A stretch of DNA of 64,000 nucleotides from Paraburkholderia sp. CNPSo 3272 (lineage in GTDB: Bacteria; Pseudomonadota; Gammaproteobacteria; Burkholderiales; Burkholderiaceae), in contig NZ_JAMBPQ010000005.1 of assembly GCF_024206495.1 (NCBI RefSeq), positions 124,001-188,000 on the forward strand, read 5' to 3'. Positions within the stretch are counted from its first letter, which is position 1, and each line of letters opens with the position of its first letter. Below are positions 1-9,180 of this stretch, one piece after another. Below the pieces are notes generated by a model. The model had not been told where the DNA came from. It saw only the letters and a program-made list of their open reading frames with translations, and ran no database searches. The translations under genes were made by a program, and so were the position numbers.

Positions 1-2236
1 AGATGTCGTCGCGTATCTGCGTGAGTGGCGTTCCGGTAATGACGGTGTTCATGATGGCGGCCAGCGCGGCGGAACTCACGCCGAGCTGACGCGCTTCATC
101 CTGGTTGATGTGGATGCGGATCTGCCGGGCCGGCTCCATCCAGTCGAAATTGATGTGGCGCGTTCGCTCGTCGGAACCCACGATACCGGCCAGATCGAGT
201 GCGGCCCTGCGCACCTGCGCCGGATCGGGGCCCGAGACGCGATACTGCAGCGGCCACCCCACCGGCGGTCCTAGTTCCAGCGGCGACACGCGGGCGACGA
301 TACCCGGAAACTGTTCACTCAGTGTCTTCTCCAGTTTCAATTGCAGCCGGTCCCGCGCCTCGAGACTTTTCGCGACCACGATGACCTGTGCGAAAAACGG
401 ATTAGGCAGCTGAACATTGAGGGTAAGAATAAAGCGCACTGCGCCGCGGCCCACATAGCTGCTGAAGTGATCGACATCGGGATCGCTTTTCAAAATGGCT
501 TCGAGTCGCGCGACCTGGTCCGCGGTCGCGTGGATGGACGCGTTCTGGCGCAAGGTCAGATCCACCGTCAGCTCCGGCCGGTCCGAGGCGGGAAAGAACT
601 GCCGCGGCACGAACCGGACGAGGAAGATCGACAGCACGAACGCCGCGAGCGTGACGGCAATCGTCAACCACCTGAGCCGCAGCGCGCCGCGCAGGAAGCG
701 GTCATAGGCCATGAGCATCTTGCCGGGCTTGCGCGGCTCCTTTTCGGCCTTGGGCGCTTTCAGGATTGCGACACCGACTAGCGGCGAGAAAATCACCGCA
801 CCGAACCACGACGCGAGCAGCGCGATGGCGACTACCGCAAAAATAGAAAACGTATATTCGCCGGCCGAACTTTTTGCGAAGCCAATCGGCACGAAACTGG
901 AAATCGACACGAGCGTGCCGATCAGCATTGGCGCGGCCAGCGTACGGTACGCGAACGTCGCCGCCTGATCCTTGCTGTCACCGGCGGCGAGACGGTTGAT
1001 CATGGCGTCGACGGTGGTCATGGCGTCGTCGACCAGCAGGGTCAGCGCGATGATCAGCGCCCCCAGCGAGACCCGGTGCAGGTCGATGTGCACGACGTCC
1101 ATGATCCCGAAGACAATCGCCAGCGTCAGCGGGATAGACAATGCCACTACCGTCCCCGGTCGTATGCCCAAACTCACGAAGCTGCACACCAGGATGATGA
1201 TGATCGCTTGCCAGAGCGACGCCATGAAGTCGTTGATCGCCACGTCGACGGTATCTGACTGATTGGCGACCAGGAACGGCTCGATGCCAGCTGGCAGGTT
1301 CGCGGTGGCGTCAGCCATCTCGGCCTTCAGGTTGCGACCGAGCGCCAGTATGTCGCCCGAATCGCGCATGGCGATCGCGAGGCCGATGGCCGGCCTGCCG
1401 TTGACGCGGAACATTGGCTGTGGAGGGTCGGTGAAGCCGCGTCTCACGGTGGCGATGTCGCCGAGGCGCACGATGCGCCCTCCCAGCACGAGGTTGACAT
1501 TCTCGATGTCGCGTTCGGAATCGAAGGCGCCCGTCACCCTGAAGAACACCCGCTCCTGCCCGGTTTGCAGGACGCCGGTCGGCCTGATGAGATTTTGGGC
1601 TCTCAATGCGGCGACGATGGTCGGGTAGTCCAGACGCAAGCCCGCCAGACGGGTGGTCGAGAATTCGATGTAGATCTGTTCGTCCTGTGCGCCCAGGACC
1701 TCGATCTTCGACACGTCCGGCACCAGCAGCAGGCGCGAGCGAATCGCCTCGACGCGATCGCGCAACTCGCGCATGTTGTAGCCGTCGGCGGTGAAGCCGT
1801 AGATGATGCCGTAGGTGTCGCCGAAGTCGTCGTTGAAGAACGGCCCGAGCGTTCCCGCCGGGAGCGTTTGTCGCATATCGTCCACGTTTTTGCGAACCTG
1901 ATACCAGACGTCCTGGACTTCGGAGGGTGGCGTGGACTGCAGAAGATCGACGAAGATTGTCGTCTGACCCGCTGTCGTATAGCTGCGTATGCGATCCAGG
2001 TGACGGGTCTCCTGCAACGTGCGTTCGAGCCGCTCGGTCACCTGCGAGAGCGTGTCGTCGACAGTGGCCCCCGGCCACGCAGCGGCCACCACCATGGTGC
2101 GGAATGTAAAGACCGGATCTTCAGCGCGCCCCAACCGCAAAAATGACAGGGTTCCCGCGACCAGCGCAGCGATCATGAGGAACATGACCAGGGGGCGCTT
2201 CGAAAGCGCCCACTCGGATAGATTCGGGCCAATCAC
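1..2236 (-). CDS. RND efflux transporter permease subunit, HAE1-like (3' end outside window)
   Basis: Inner-membrane proton-driven drug/proton antiporter of an RND tripartite efflux pump. About 745 N-terminal residues are visible of the roughly 1030 usual for the family, and the C terminus lies beyond base 1. The protein opens with a cytoplasmic stub and a first membrane helix (LVMFLMIAALVAGTLSFLRL), followed by the family's AEDP-type turn and a long periplasmic porter region. A block of membrane helices then carries acidic residues in the LLVDDAMTTVDAM stretch, as expected for the proton relay. The start is GTG at 2236, whose GTGA overlaps the stop of the upstream fusion-protein gene, so the two are translationally coupled. 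No outer-membrane channel gene is visible, so it may lie beyond the left edge or be borrowed from elsewhere. The substrate cannot be told from sequence. Confidence 0.93.
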   Translation of the reverse strand, partial: MIGPNLSEWALSKRPLVMFLMIAALVAGTLSFLRLGRAEDPVFTFRTMVVAAAWPGATVDDTLSQVTERLERTLQETRHLDRIRSYTTAGQTTIFVDLLQSTPPSEVQDVWYQVRKNVDDMRQTLPAGTLGPFFNDDFGDTYGIIYGFTADGYNMRELRDRVEAIRSRLLLVPDVSKIEVLGAQDEQIYIEFSTTRLAGLRLDYPTIVAALRAQNLIRPTGVLQTGQERVFFRVTGAFDSERDIENVNLVLGGRIVRLGDIATVRRGFTDPPQPMFRVNGRPAIGLAIAMRDSGDILALGRNLKAEMADATANLPAGIEPFLVANQSDTVDVAINDFMASLWQAIIIILVCSFVSLGIRPGTVVALSIPLTLAIVFGIMDVVHIDLHRVSLGALIIALTLLVDDAMTTVDAMINRLAAGDSKDQAATFAYRTLAAPMLIGTLVSISSFVPIGFAKSSAGEYTFSIFAVVAIALLASWFGAVIFSPLVGVAILKAPKAEKEPRKPGKMLMAYDRFLRGALRLRWLTIAVTLAAFVLSIFLVRFVPRQFFPASDRPELTVDLTLRQNASIHATADQVARLEAILKSDPDVDHFSSYVGRGAVRFILTLNVQLPNPFFAQVIVVAKSLEARDRLQLKLEKTLSEQFPGIVARVSPLELGPPVGWPLQYRVSGPDPAQVRRAALDLAGIVGSDERTRHINFDWMEPARQIRIHINQDEARQLGVSSAALAAIMNTVITGTPLTQIRDDI

Positions 2237-3354
2237 CTGGCTGCCTCGGTCCAGTTAATTTTTTGTCCTGGCCGCAATGCCTGCACGCCGGCAGTCACGA
2301 CCACGTCGCCTGTGTTGAGACCTTGCGACACCTCAACGCGGTCCTCGCCATACGCCTGAAGCTCGACCTCACGCGCCGAAACCGTCCCTGTCTTCGTATC
2401 GACCACCCAGACCGCCGGCTTCCCTCCTGGCTGGATCAGGGCGCTCGAAGGAATTTCGATGGCCGCCGCGCGCGGGAGCGTCATGTGGCCGATGACCGTA
2501 CTGCCGAGGCGCATGGCCGCCGGCGGATTGAGAACTTGAACCCGGACCGCAAAGGTTCCGGTCACCGGATCGGCGCGGGGCGATACTTCGCGCACCTTAC
2601 CAACGGCGGTGACCTCGGGGTTGCTGGCAAGCGCGATGACGATGTCGGGACTGGCCGGCGCGACGTCCTTGATCGCGGCGGGCACATCGAATACGGCATC
2701 CACCGCGCCCTCGCGAGCGATCTGCACGATCATGCGGCCAGCCGGAACCACCTCGCCCGGCTCCGCTCCACGCGCCGTCACCACGCCGGCTACGTCGGAA
2801 ACGAGGTCGGTATAGCTCAGCCGGTTCTGCGCGATGTTGACCAACGACTGCGCCGAATCGACTTGCGACTGGGTGATCTTTGCCATCGCTTCCGACTGTT
2901 CGAACGAAGCACGCGACACGGCATGCTCCGCAAGCAGATCGCGCATGCGGGTGAACATGGTGCGCGCTTCCAGGGCTTGTGCCTGCGCGGCGGCCAACTG
3001 TGCCCGCGCGGACTGCAGGCTGCTTTCCTCGTTCATCCGGTCAAGCCGCGCCAGTACCTGGCCCGCCTTGACACGGTCCCCGACATCGACGTTGCGGGAC
3101 GTCATTCTTCCGTCGATACGGAACGATTGATTGATCTCGGCCTGCGCCTGCAATCTTCCGGTCAAGGCGATGGTCGCTCCGGCCTCCTGCTTTTCTATCC
3201 TGACGACGCGAACCGGGCGCACTTCCGTCACCTGCGCCTCTTCGCCCTTACGGCAGCCCGCCAATAGTCCGCTCGCCGCCGTTACACACAGCGCACACAG
3301 CGTCACGGCCAAAGGCCGCGAAACCGTTCGACCTGCAGCATGATTCGCAAACAC
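2233..3354 (-). CDS. RND efflux periplasmic adaptor (membrane fusion) lipoprotein
   Basis: Adaptor that joins the RND permease to an outer-membrane channel. With the GTG start at 3354 the protein has 373 residues. An AGAGGA Shine-Dalgarno sequence lies 8 bases before this GTG, and the longer reading frame upstream has none. The N terminus is a lipoprotein signal with lipobox LLAGC (Cys about residue 34). A biotinyl-lipoyl-like segment (RVKAGQVLARLD) comes next, then an alpha-helical hairpin rich in Ala, Gln and Glu, the second lipoyl half (GVVTARGAEPGEVV), and beta-barrel and membrane-proximal domains ending near GDVVVTAGVQALRPGQKI. This order is standard for the AcrA/MexA family. It is the first gene of a two-gene operon with the permease. 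Confidence 0.93.
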   Translation of the reverse strand: MFANHAAGRTVSRPLAVTLCALCVTAASGLLAGCRKGEEAQVTEVRPVRVVRIEKQEAGATIALTGRLQAQAEINQSFRIDGRMTSRNVDVGDRVKAGQVLARLDRMNEESSLQSARAQLAAAQAQALEARTMFTRMRDLLAEHAVSRASFEQSEAMAKITQSQVDSAQSLVNIAQNRLSYTDLVSDVAGVVTARGAEPGEVVPAGRMIVQIAREGAVDAVFDVPAAIKDVAPASPDIVIALASNPEVTAVGKVREVSPRADPVTGTFAVRVQVLNPPAAMRLGSTVIGHMTLPRAAAIEIPSSALIQPGGKPAVWVVDTKTGTVSAREVELQAYGEDRVEVSQGLNTGDVVVTAGVQALRPGQKINWTEAAR

Positions 3355-3469
3355 TGGCGTATTCCTCTGGATCCTTGGACAGGTTGCCCGTATCCACCCT
3401 GAAATGGCTTCGCGCCCTGTTGCAGCCCGGCCGGGCGTGCCGGTACATCCATCCAAAAACAACCACGAT

Positions 3470-3697
3470 TCAAGCGCTGGAACTCGACGACACCAGGCGA
3501 CGTTCCAGACTGACGATGAACACCACGATCGGAATGACGTTGGCGAACGTCACGATGGTGTTGATGAACGCGGCCTGCTTCACGCCGCGAAGAATGAGGA
3601 AATAAACCAGCGAGATGTCAGCCGACGCCACGACCATGGCCGCGTCCGCCATGCCCCCGACTACCACGCGACTCATCTTCTGGTCGGTATCCGCCAT
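3470..3697 (-). CDS. small inner-membrane protein of unknown function
   Basis: 75-residue protein that I do not recognise. The start at 3697 is chosen because GAGGA lies 5 bases upstream. A Met 8 codons earlier has no comparable site. Two hydrophobic stretches are visible: a short one (VVVGGMADAAMVVASADISLVY) and a stronger one (INTIVTFANVIPIVVFIVSL). The protein ends in a run of serines. It lies 115 bp upstream of the efflux adaptor on the same strand and could be co-transcribed with it or with the lipoprotein gene behind it. Codon phase and the ribosome-binding site support a real gene, but no function is proposed. Confidence 0.6.
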   Translation of the reverse strand: MADTDQKMSRVVVGGMADAAMVVASADISLVYFLILRGVKQAAFINTIVTFANVIPIVVFIVSLERRLVSSSSSA

Positions 3698-3759
3698 TGG
3701 TTTCCTCGCGTGGTTCGACACTTCGTTTTATCGAGAGATCAGCGACACCTGCGTTCACT

Positions 3760-4221
3760 TCATCGCGTCACGCGCACCGAGTTGTTGCCGAGCAGCACAC
3801 GCACGCGGTCGCCCGGAACGAACTGCTGATCCGCATCCTGGACCACCGACATCAGTTGCCCCGAATCCAGACGCACGACGATTTCAAGGGCTTGCCGCTG
3901 CGTGACGCGCTGCTCGACGGCATTGCCTGCCGCGCCACCCAGCACGGCGCCGCCGATGCCCGCCGCTACGGCACCCGTGCCGCGCCCAATGTTGCTGCCA
4001 GCCGCGATGCCGCCAAGCGCGCCGCCGGTTATTGCGCCAATGCCCGTTGGACCAGGCTGGATCGTGACGGGCCGCACGGATTCGACCGTACCGAGTTCGA
4101 CCACCATCACCTGCTGCGCCTGGGCCGGCGAGAAGACAGAGCCCGAAGTCGGCGCCTCGCAACCGGAAAGCGCGAACGAGGCGACCACGGAGCCAAGAAG
4201 CGTTGCTGCGAGATATCGCAT
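3760..4221 (-). CDS. glycine-zipper outer-membrane lipoprotein, SlyB/17-kDa antigen type
   Basis: 153-residue lipoprotein. A signal sequence with lipobox ALSGC is followed by a linker and a long glycine-zipper segment (GAITGGALGGIAAGS, then GAVAAGIGGAVLGGAAGNAVE) typical of the SlyB/PcP/Rickettsia 17-kDa surface-antigen family. A small C-terminal beta domain ends in LGNNSVRVTR. SlyB-type proteins sit in the outer membrane and are linked to envelope integrity and divalent-cation stress. Start 4221 is preferred over the upstream Met because GGGGAAA precedes it. Its position next to an efflux pump is common in Burkholderia but gives no specific role. Confidence 0.85.
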   Translation of the reverse strand: MRYLAATLLGSVVASFALSGCEAPTSGSVFSPAQAQQVMVVELGTVESVRPVTIQPGPTGIGAITGGALGGIAAGSNIGRGTGAVAAGIGGAVLGGAAGNAVEQRVTQRQALEIVVRLDSGQLMSVVQDADQQFVPGDRVRVLLGNNSVRVTR

Positions 4222-4936
4222 GACATTTCCCCTAATGCGGCGCATTGCGGATTCGCTAATTCATTCGGCCTGTTTGCTAACGATTCGACGCATAGTCATT
4301 AGCGAACATTCAGCCAACACCTACCCGGAGAATTGTCTTTTGCCATCCATCCTCCGAATACCTGTCGAACATTATGGAATACGATTCGCACATGACGTAT
4401 TCAACGTGGCATTCGTTCGAAAATGGTTCGGCGATTCAATGTGGGGCGCATTTTTTATCCATCTGCTTTGGCTTACGTCTCTTACCGGTGCTGATCAAAT
4501 CCACGCCTGGTGCAGTTGAGCCGGCACCTGGAAACGGCAATACGCCGATTGCCCAGGCAATGCGACGCCGATTGCGCCCTCATTTTCGTCGCGCAAGCGG
4601 AGCGACTGACGCCTCAGATATCAACAGATGCGCTAGTCGATCTCCAGCACCATGCGTCGACAGCAATGACAAGCAGAGTTTGATCGCGATTGCGACGCGT
4701 GGCCTGGTTCTTAATCGGCTAACTACCACGAGATGCGTTAGCGGCTATAAAATTATCTCTTTCCTTCCGATCTGTTTTATCGTCTGAAACACGTTGCCGC
4801 ATTGCGTCGTCGCTCCCCCGTTCAATATATTGGGCTCCTGATTATTTACTATTGACTACGGGCACAAAAAGGGAGAGCGTATCCCTTGGCATCAGGTTCG
4901 CTGTTGTCTCGATCAGACCAACAATCCGAGGTAACC
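4222..4936. other. 715-bp intergenic region with lower GC
   Basis: This gap between a leftward lipoprotein gene and a rightward channel-like gene is clearly less GC-rich than its surroundings. An open frame at 4374-4787 has poor amino-acid composition and no ribosome-binding site, and I do not accept it as a gene. The stretch must hold the divergent promoters for both flanking genes. A TTGACT at 4853-4858 is a possible -35 for the rightward unit. I see no convincing RNA gene or repeat. Confidence 0.5.
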
Positions 4937-5737
4937 ATGTGGATCTTCCGTGTCGATGAACCTCGTCTTGGGGCCATCCGTATTCGAGAATGGCGCCGTC
5001 GCGCGCATCACACAATCGGCCTTCTCGTCATGCTGCTGGGCGGCGCCACCATCGGGCTGGTCGCCCTCGATCAGTCCAGCAACGCTTTCCCCGACAAACT
5101 GTTTACGGCTCTTTGGAACGGAGTCAATCTCATTACGACACTCGGCGCCTTCAGCGAATTCAGTCCGCCTCAAAAGGGCTTCATGCTTCTGGCCATGGGC
5201 GCGACACTGCTGATCGGCGGGTTCGCAGTTTCGAGACTCACAGGCATGCTATCGGGCGATGACGTGATGGCTTATCGGGAGAACAGAATCATGGAACGCA
5301 AGCTCGAGCAGCTCGCCAATCATGTCGTGGTAGTGGGATTCCATTCTCTCGGAGAGCGGGTTGCAAACTACCTGCATGAGGAGGGAAACACCGTGCTCGT
5401 ACTCGTGGGCGATCAGGATCAGGCCAACCGGGCAACGGATTGCGGGCATCTGGTCGTACTCGGCTCGCCGGACGCCTTCGACGAAGTGCTCAAGCGTGCG
5501 CGACTCGACAGCGCGAAAGCCATGTTCGTCACGACACCCGACAGCAATAACAATCTGGCAATCACCCTGCTGGCCCATACGCTCAACCCGTCGCTCGCCA
5601 TTGCCGTACCGGGCGAAAACCCCTTGCGAAAAGGGCTGCTGGAGAACGCTGGCGCGACCAACGTCGTCATTGCCGACGACATCATCGCCAAAGCACTGGT
5701 CATCAGGGTTACCACTGCAGCGGAGGCCGCACGATGA
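4937..5737 (+). CDS. pore-loop/TrkA-N (RCK-like) ion channel-like protein
   Basis: 266-residue inner-membrane protein. Start 4937 has GAGG 5 bases upstream. Layout: a basic N terminus, a first membrane helix (TIGLLVMLLGGATIGLVAL), a pore-loop-like segment (ALWNGVNLITTLGAFSEF), a second helix (GFMLLAMGATLLIGGFAVS), then a cytoplasmic NAD-binding TrkA-N domain (HVVVVGFHSLGERVANYL, with later residues resembling the DxxN and VxxGD parts of the fold). This two-helix plus RCK design is that of bacterial potassium channels. The filter, however, reads TTLGAF rather than TVGYGD, so potassium selectivity is doubtful. The stop overlaps the next start (ATGA), coupling it to the SulP transporter. Confidence 0.82.
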   Translation: MWIFRVDEPRLGAIRIREWRRRAHHTIGLLVMLLGGATIGLVALDQSSNAFPDKLFTALWNGVNLITTLGAFSEFSPPQKGFMLLAMGATLLIGGFAVSRLTGMLSGDDVMAYRENRIMERKLEQLANHVVVVGFHSLGERVANYLHEEGNTVLVLVGDQDQANRATDCGHLVVLGSPDAFDEVLKRARLDSAKAMFVTTPDSNNNLAITLLAHTLNPSLAIAVPGENPLRKGLLENAGATNVVIADDIIAKALVIRVTTAAEAAR

Positions 5738-7467
5738 AGCCCGCCGCTCCTGCACCGCACCGCCTCCCACACCTGGCTTTCCTGCAGGGACTGCTGCCCT
5801 TCAATGCCGCGCAACTGCCGCACGACATCATCGCCGGGATCACGCTGGCGGCGCTCGGCATTCCCGAAGTGATGGGATACACGAAAATTGCCGGCACCCC
5901 CACCGTGACGGGCCTCTACACGATCCTGCTGCCGCTCGTGGCGTTCGCGCTCTTTGGTGCGTCGCGACAACTGGTCGTCGCCGCCGACTCGGCCACTGCC
6001 GCCATTCTCGCGGGTACCTTGACGGCCGTCGCCGCACTCGGCAGCAAGGACTATGTCGCTCTCACGAGTACAGTCGCCTTGACGGTCGCCGTAATGCTGG
6101 TGATCGCGCGTGTTTTTCGTCTGGGTTTTCTGGCCGACTTTCTTTCCCGCAGCGCGTTGATCGGCTTCCTGACCGGCGTCGGCATTCAGGTCGCAGCAGG
6201 CGAGCTTGCCGGCCTGATCGGACTCGCCAAGCAAGGGCATGGGCCGTTGATGCAGATCGCCTCCGCGTTGCAACGCGTGGCCCAGGCCAATCTTCCGACC
6301 ACGATGCTCTCGATCGCGGTGCTCGTGGTGATCATCGGCTGCAAGCGCTTCGTGCCGCGCGCACCGGGTGCGCTGATCGCCGTGATCGGCTCCATCGTGG
6401 CAAGCGGCGTGTTCAATTTTGCCGGACATGGCATCGCGGTGACGGGCGAAGTACCGGGGGGACTCCCGTCATTGTTCCTCCCACCGTTGCATATGGGCGA
6501 GATCAACCAGGTACTGATCACCGCCGCCTCATGCTTCATCGTCATCATTGCCCAGAGCGCAGCAACGGCACGCGCGTACGCCAATCGCTATAACGAAAGG
6601 GGCGACGACAACGCCGATATCATCGGGCTCGCGGCCGCCAACGCGGCAGCGGCTTTCACGGGAACATTCGTCGTGAACGGCAGCCCGACCAAGACCGAGA
6701 TGCTCGACGACGCGGGCGGCCGCACCCAGGTCGCCCATCTCACGACTGCCGCCATCGTGCTGCTGGTGCTGCTATTTCTCACGAGACCGCTGAGTCTGCT
6801 CCCAGCCGCCGTGTTGTCGGCCATCGTCTTCATGATCGGCGTAAAGCTGATCGACGTGAAAGGCATGACCGAACTGTATCGCATGCAGAAGGACGAACTC
6901 GTCGTGGCGTTGCTGACTGCGGGCGTGGTCGTGTTCGTCGACGTGATGCACGGCATTCTTGCTGCCGTCGTGCTTTCCCTGATCGCGCATGCACGCCACA
7001 GCTACCGCCTGCGGACCCGGGTGCTGACGCGAGGCCCCGGCGACAGCTGGATCGCGCGACATGTCGAGCCCGATCTGCTCGCCGCACCTGGGATCGTCGT
7101 CTACCGTTTCGAAGCAGACCTGTTCTATGCGAACACCGGCCGATTCACGGAAGAGGTGCTCAAGCTTGTCAACGAAGCAAGTCCGGGGCTGCGCTGGGTG
7201 GTGATCGACGCATCGGAGATCAGCAACATCGACTACACGGCAGGCAAGACCTTGATCCAGCTAGGCGGCGAACTCGACAAGCACGGTGTGGGCATAGCCG
7301 CGGTCGCCCTCCCCTCGGGCGTCCGACACGAAATCGAGCGGTACAAGGCATTGCGTGTGAGTGGCGTGCATCGCGAGGTCTTTGCAACCGTCGATGCCGC
7401 TATCGAGGCACTACGTGACATTTCGCCGTCTACGTCCTCAACTTCTCAAGACGCCAAGCCGCAATGA
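5734..7467 (+). CDS. SulP/SLC26 family anion transporter with STAS domain
   Basis: 577-residue secondary transporter for sulfate, bicarbonate or another small anion. The N-terminal 400 residues form the 14-segment transmembrane core, beginning with the family-typical GITLAALGIPEVMGYTKIAG (the SulP signature region). A cytoplasmic STAS domain follows at roughly residues 440-560, with the NTPase-like motif VVIDASEISNIDYTAG; in STAS domains the Asp/Ser of such a motif can be regulatory. The start overlaps the upstream TrkA-N gene by 4 bases, so channel-like protein and anion carrier are probably made together. Substrate cannot be assigned from sequence; bicarbonate and sulfate are the common ones. 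Confidence 0.92.
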   Translation: MKPAAPAPHRLPHLAFLQGLLPFNAAQLPHDIIAGITLAALGIPEVMGYTKIAGTPTVTGLYTILLPLVAFALFGASRQLVVAADSATAAILAGTLTAVAALGSKDYVALTSTVALTVAVMLVIARVFRLGFLADFLSRSALIGFLTGVGIQVAAGELAGLIGLAKQGHGPLMQIASALQRVAQANLPTTMLSIAVLVVIIGCKRFVPRAPGALIAVIGSIVASGVFNFAGHGIAVTGEVPGGLPSLFLPPLHMGEINQVLITAASCFIVIIAQSAATARAYANRYNERGDDNADIIGLAAANAAAAFTGTFVVNGSPTKTEMLDDAGGRTQVAHLTTAAIVLLVLLFLTRPLSLLPAAVLSAIVFMIGVKLIDVKGMTELYRMQKDELVVALLTAGVVVFVDVMHGILAAVVLSLIAHARHSYRLRTRVLTRGPGDSWIARHVEPDLLAAPGIVVYRFEADLFYANTGRFTEEVLKLVNEASPGLRWVVIDASEISNIDYTAGKTLIQLGGELDKHGVGIAAVALPSGVRHEIERYKALRVSGVHREVFATVDAAIEALRDISPSTSSTSQDAKPQ

Positions 7468-7524
7468 AGCGACCTGAAATGACACAGGTCCGATCCGGCC
7501 TTGAATCGAAAAAAGGAGTGCTGC

Positions 7525-8979
7525 GTGCCCGATCCCGCTAACACAAAGCGCGCCGCCCCCGGCGCAGTTCTCGCTGACCCGGGTACGGCGGCGGTGCAGG
7601 AAGACCCATCCACACTCTTTGCGGGGCGCGGCTCGCTGGCCGATCGCGTCAGACGGGGCAAGACGGCTCGCAAGGAAGTGCCGCGCGAGAAGCTCGCCGA
7701 ATGCCGGATTGCAGATCGCGATCCCATCGCACTCCTCGACGCTTCCAACGTGGGGCGGGTGACGGAACTGATACCCATCCGTTATGGACGGATGGTCGCG
7801 AGTCCCTTCGCGTTCTATCGCGGCGCGGCGCCGCTCATGGCGCACGATCTGTCGAAGCTGCCGCATTCCAACGTAATCGTGCAACTGGGTGGCGATGCGC
7901 ACCTTGCCAACTTCGGTCTGTTCGCGAGCCCCGAGCGGCGCGTTCTGTTCGGCCCCAACGACTTCGACGAGACGCTGCCTGGACCATTCGACTGGGACGT
8001 ACGCAGACTCGCGACATCGTTCGTGATCGCTACGCGCGAGCGCGGATTTACCTTGCGTGACCAGCAACGCATCGTGCGCCGGTTGTGCGCAACCTTCCGC
8101 CAACGGCTCGCCGACTTCAGCCGCATGGACACGCTCGACGTCTGGTACTGCCAGTTCAAGGCGGCGAGCATGCTGGCCATTGCCGATTCGGTTGAGGAAA
8201 GGAACAAGGAACTGGCCGTCATCGAAAAGGCAAGACAACAGTCGTCGCGTTCCGTGCTGAGTCATGCAACCGAGGTAGTCAATGGCAAGCTGCGGATCAA
8301 GGACGTACCGCCGCTCGTGTATCACGTACCGCTGGAGAGCGCGAGTGACAGCAAGCAGTACAACGCGATGGTACGGCGCTTCTTCGCCGATTACCGGCTG
8401 ACGCTTCCCGACGACAGGCGCGCACTGTTCGACCGATATGAGCTGGTCGATGTCGCCATTCGTGTGGTGGGCATCGGCTCGGTTGGAACGCGTTGCTATG
8501 AGGCGCTTTTCATGGCCGACGGCGATTGCCCGCTTTTCCTTCAACTCAAGGAGGCGCGCGCTTCCGTGCTGGAGGGCTACTTGCCGCCGAGCCGTTATCC
8601 GAATCATGGTCAACGTGTGGTCAACGGGCAGCGTCTGCTGCAGTCTGCCAGTGACATCTTTCTCGGGTGGTCGAAGATGCGCCACACCGGCAATGACTTC
8701 TATGTGAGGCAATTGCGCGACATGAAGGGCGCCTTCGACTTCACGACCTTCGACGTCGAAGATCTCGGCGAGTATGCGGTTTCCTGCGCCCACGCGTTGG
8801 CCCATTCGATGGCAAAAGCAGCCGATCCCGCGTTGCTCAGCGGATATGCGGGCAAGTCAGCGGTATTCGACGAAGCCATCGTGCGATTCTCGCTCGCCTA
8901 CGCAGAACAAAATGAACAGGACTGGGCGGTTTTGAAAGCGGCAGTCAAGTCGGGACGCATTCAGGTCATTCGTCAATAG
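7525..8979 (+). CDS. DUF2252 family protein (kinase-like fold)
   Basis: 484 residues starting from GTG at 7525, which follows AAGGAG with normal spacing; the upstream TTG is less likely. The protein carries the DUF2252 core: GDAHLANFG (resembling the HGDxHxxN catalytic loop of aminoglycoside/choline kinases), NDFDET and FDWDVRRLATSF (resembling the metal-binding Asp motif). Later come FLQLKEARASVL and a C-terminal helical part. DUF2252 proteins are widespread and their biochemical role is unknown; phosphotransfer is inferred only from the motifs. The gene follows the SulP gene by 57 bp in the same direction and probably belongs to that operon. No membrane segment or signal peptide is present. 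Confidence 0.88.
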   Translation: MPDPANTKRAAPGAVLADPGTAAVQEDPSTLFAGRGSLADRVRRGKTARKEVPREKLAECRIADRDPIALLDASNVGRVTELIPIRYGRMVASPFAFYRGAAPLMAHDLSKLPHSNVIVQLGGDAHLANFGLFASPERRVLFGPNDFDETLPGPFDWDVRRLATSFVIATRERGFTLRDQQRIVRRLCATFRQRLADFSRMDTLDVWYCQFKAASMLAIADSVEERNKELAVIEKARQQSSRSVLSHATEVVNGKLRIKDVPPLVYHVPLESASDSKQYNAMVRRFFADYRLTLPDDRRALFDRYELVDVAIRVVGIGSVGTRCYEALFMADGDCPLFLQLKEARASVLEGYLPPSRYPNHGQRVVNGQRLLQSASDIFLGWSKMRHTGNDFYVRQLRDMKGAFDFTTFDVEDLGEYAVSCAHALAHSMAKAADPALLSGYAGKSAVFDEAIVRFSLAYAEQNEQDWAVLKAAVKSGRIQVIRQ

Positions 8980-9180
8980 GATTCGAGCGGATTCGAGCGC
9001 CGTTCGGTCCGGAGCGGTGACGCGCGCCGCTCACGGCCTGTGCGGCGGTTCCGTAGATGCCACTCGGCCCTTTCACGCCCCCAATCCGTACCGTTTAGCG
9101 TCCCCACAACTGTACCGGTACTGTACCGAGAACTGTCGATACACTGGTTCCATCGATTCTCTTTCCGGAACCTTCGCATC

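Noticed and set aside
4374..4787. 137-codon plus-strand frame in the low-GC gap
   Set aside because: No ribosome-binding site, mixed Cys/Arg/Ser composition, no third-position GC bias. It looks like non-coding DNA.
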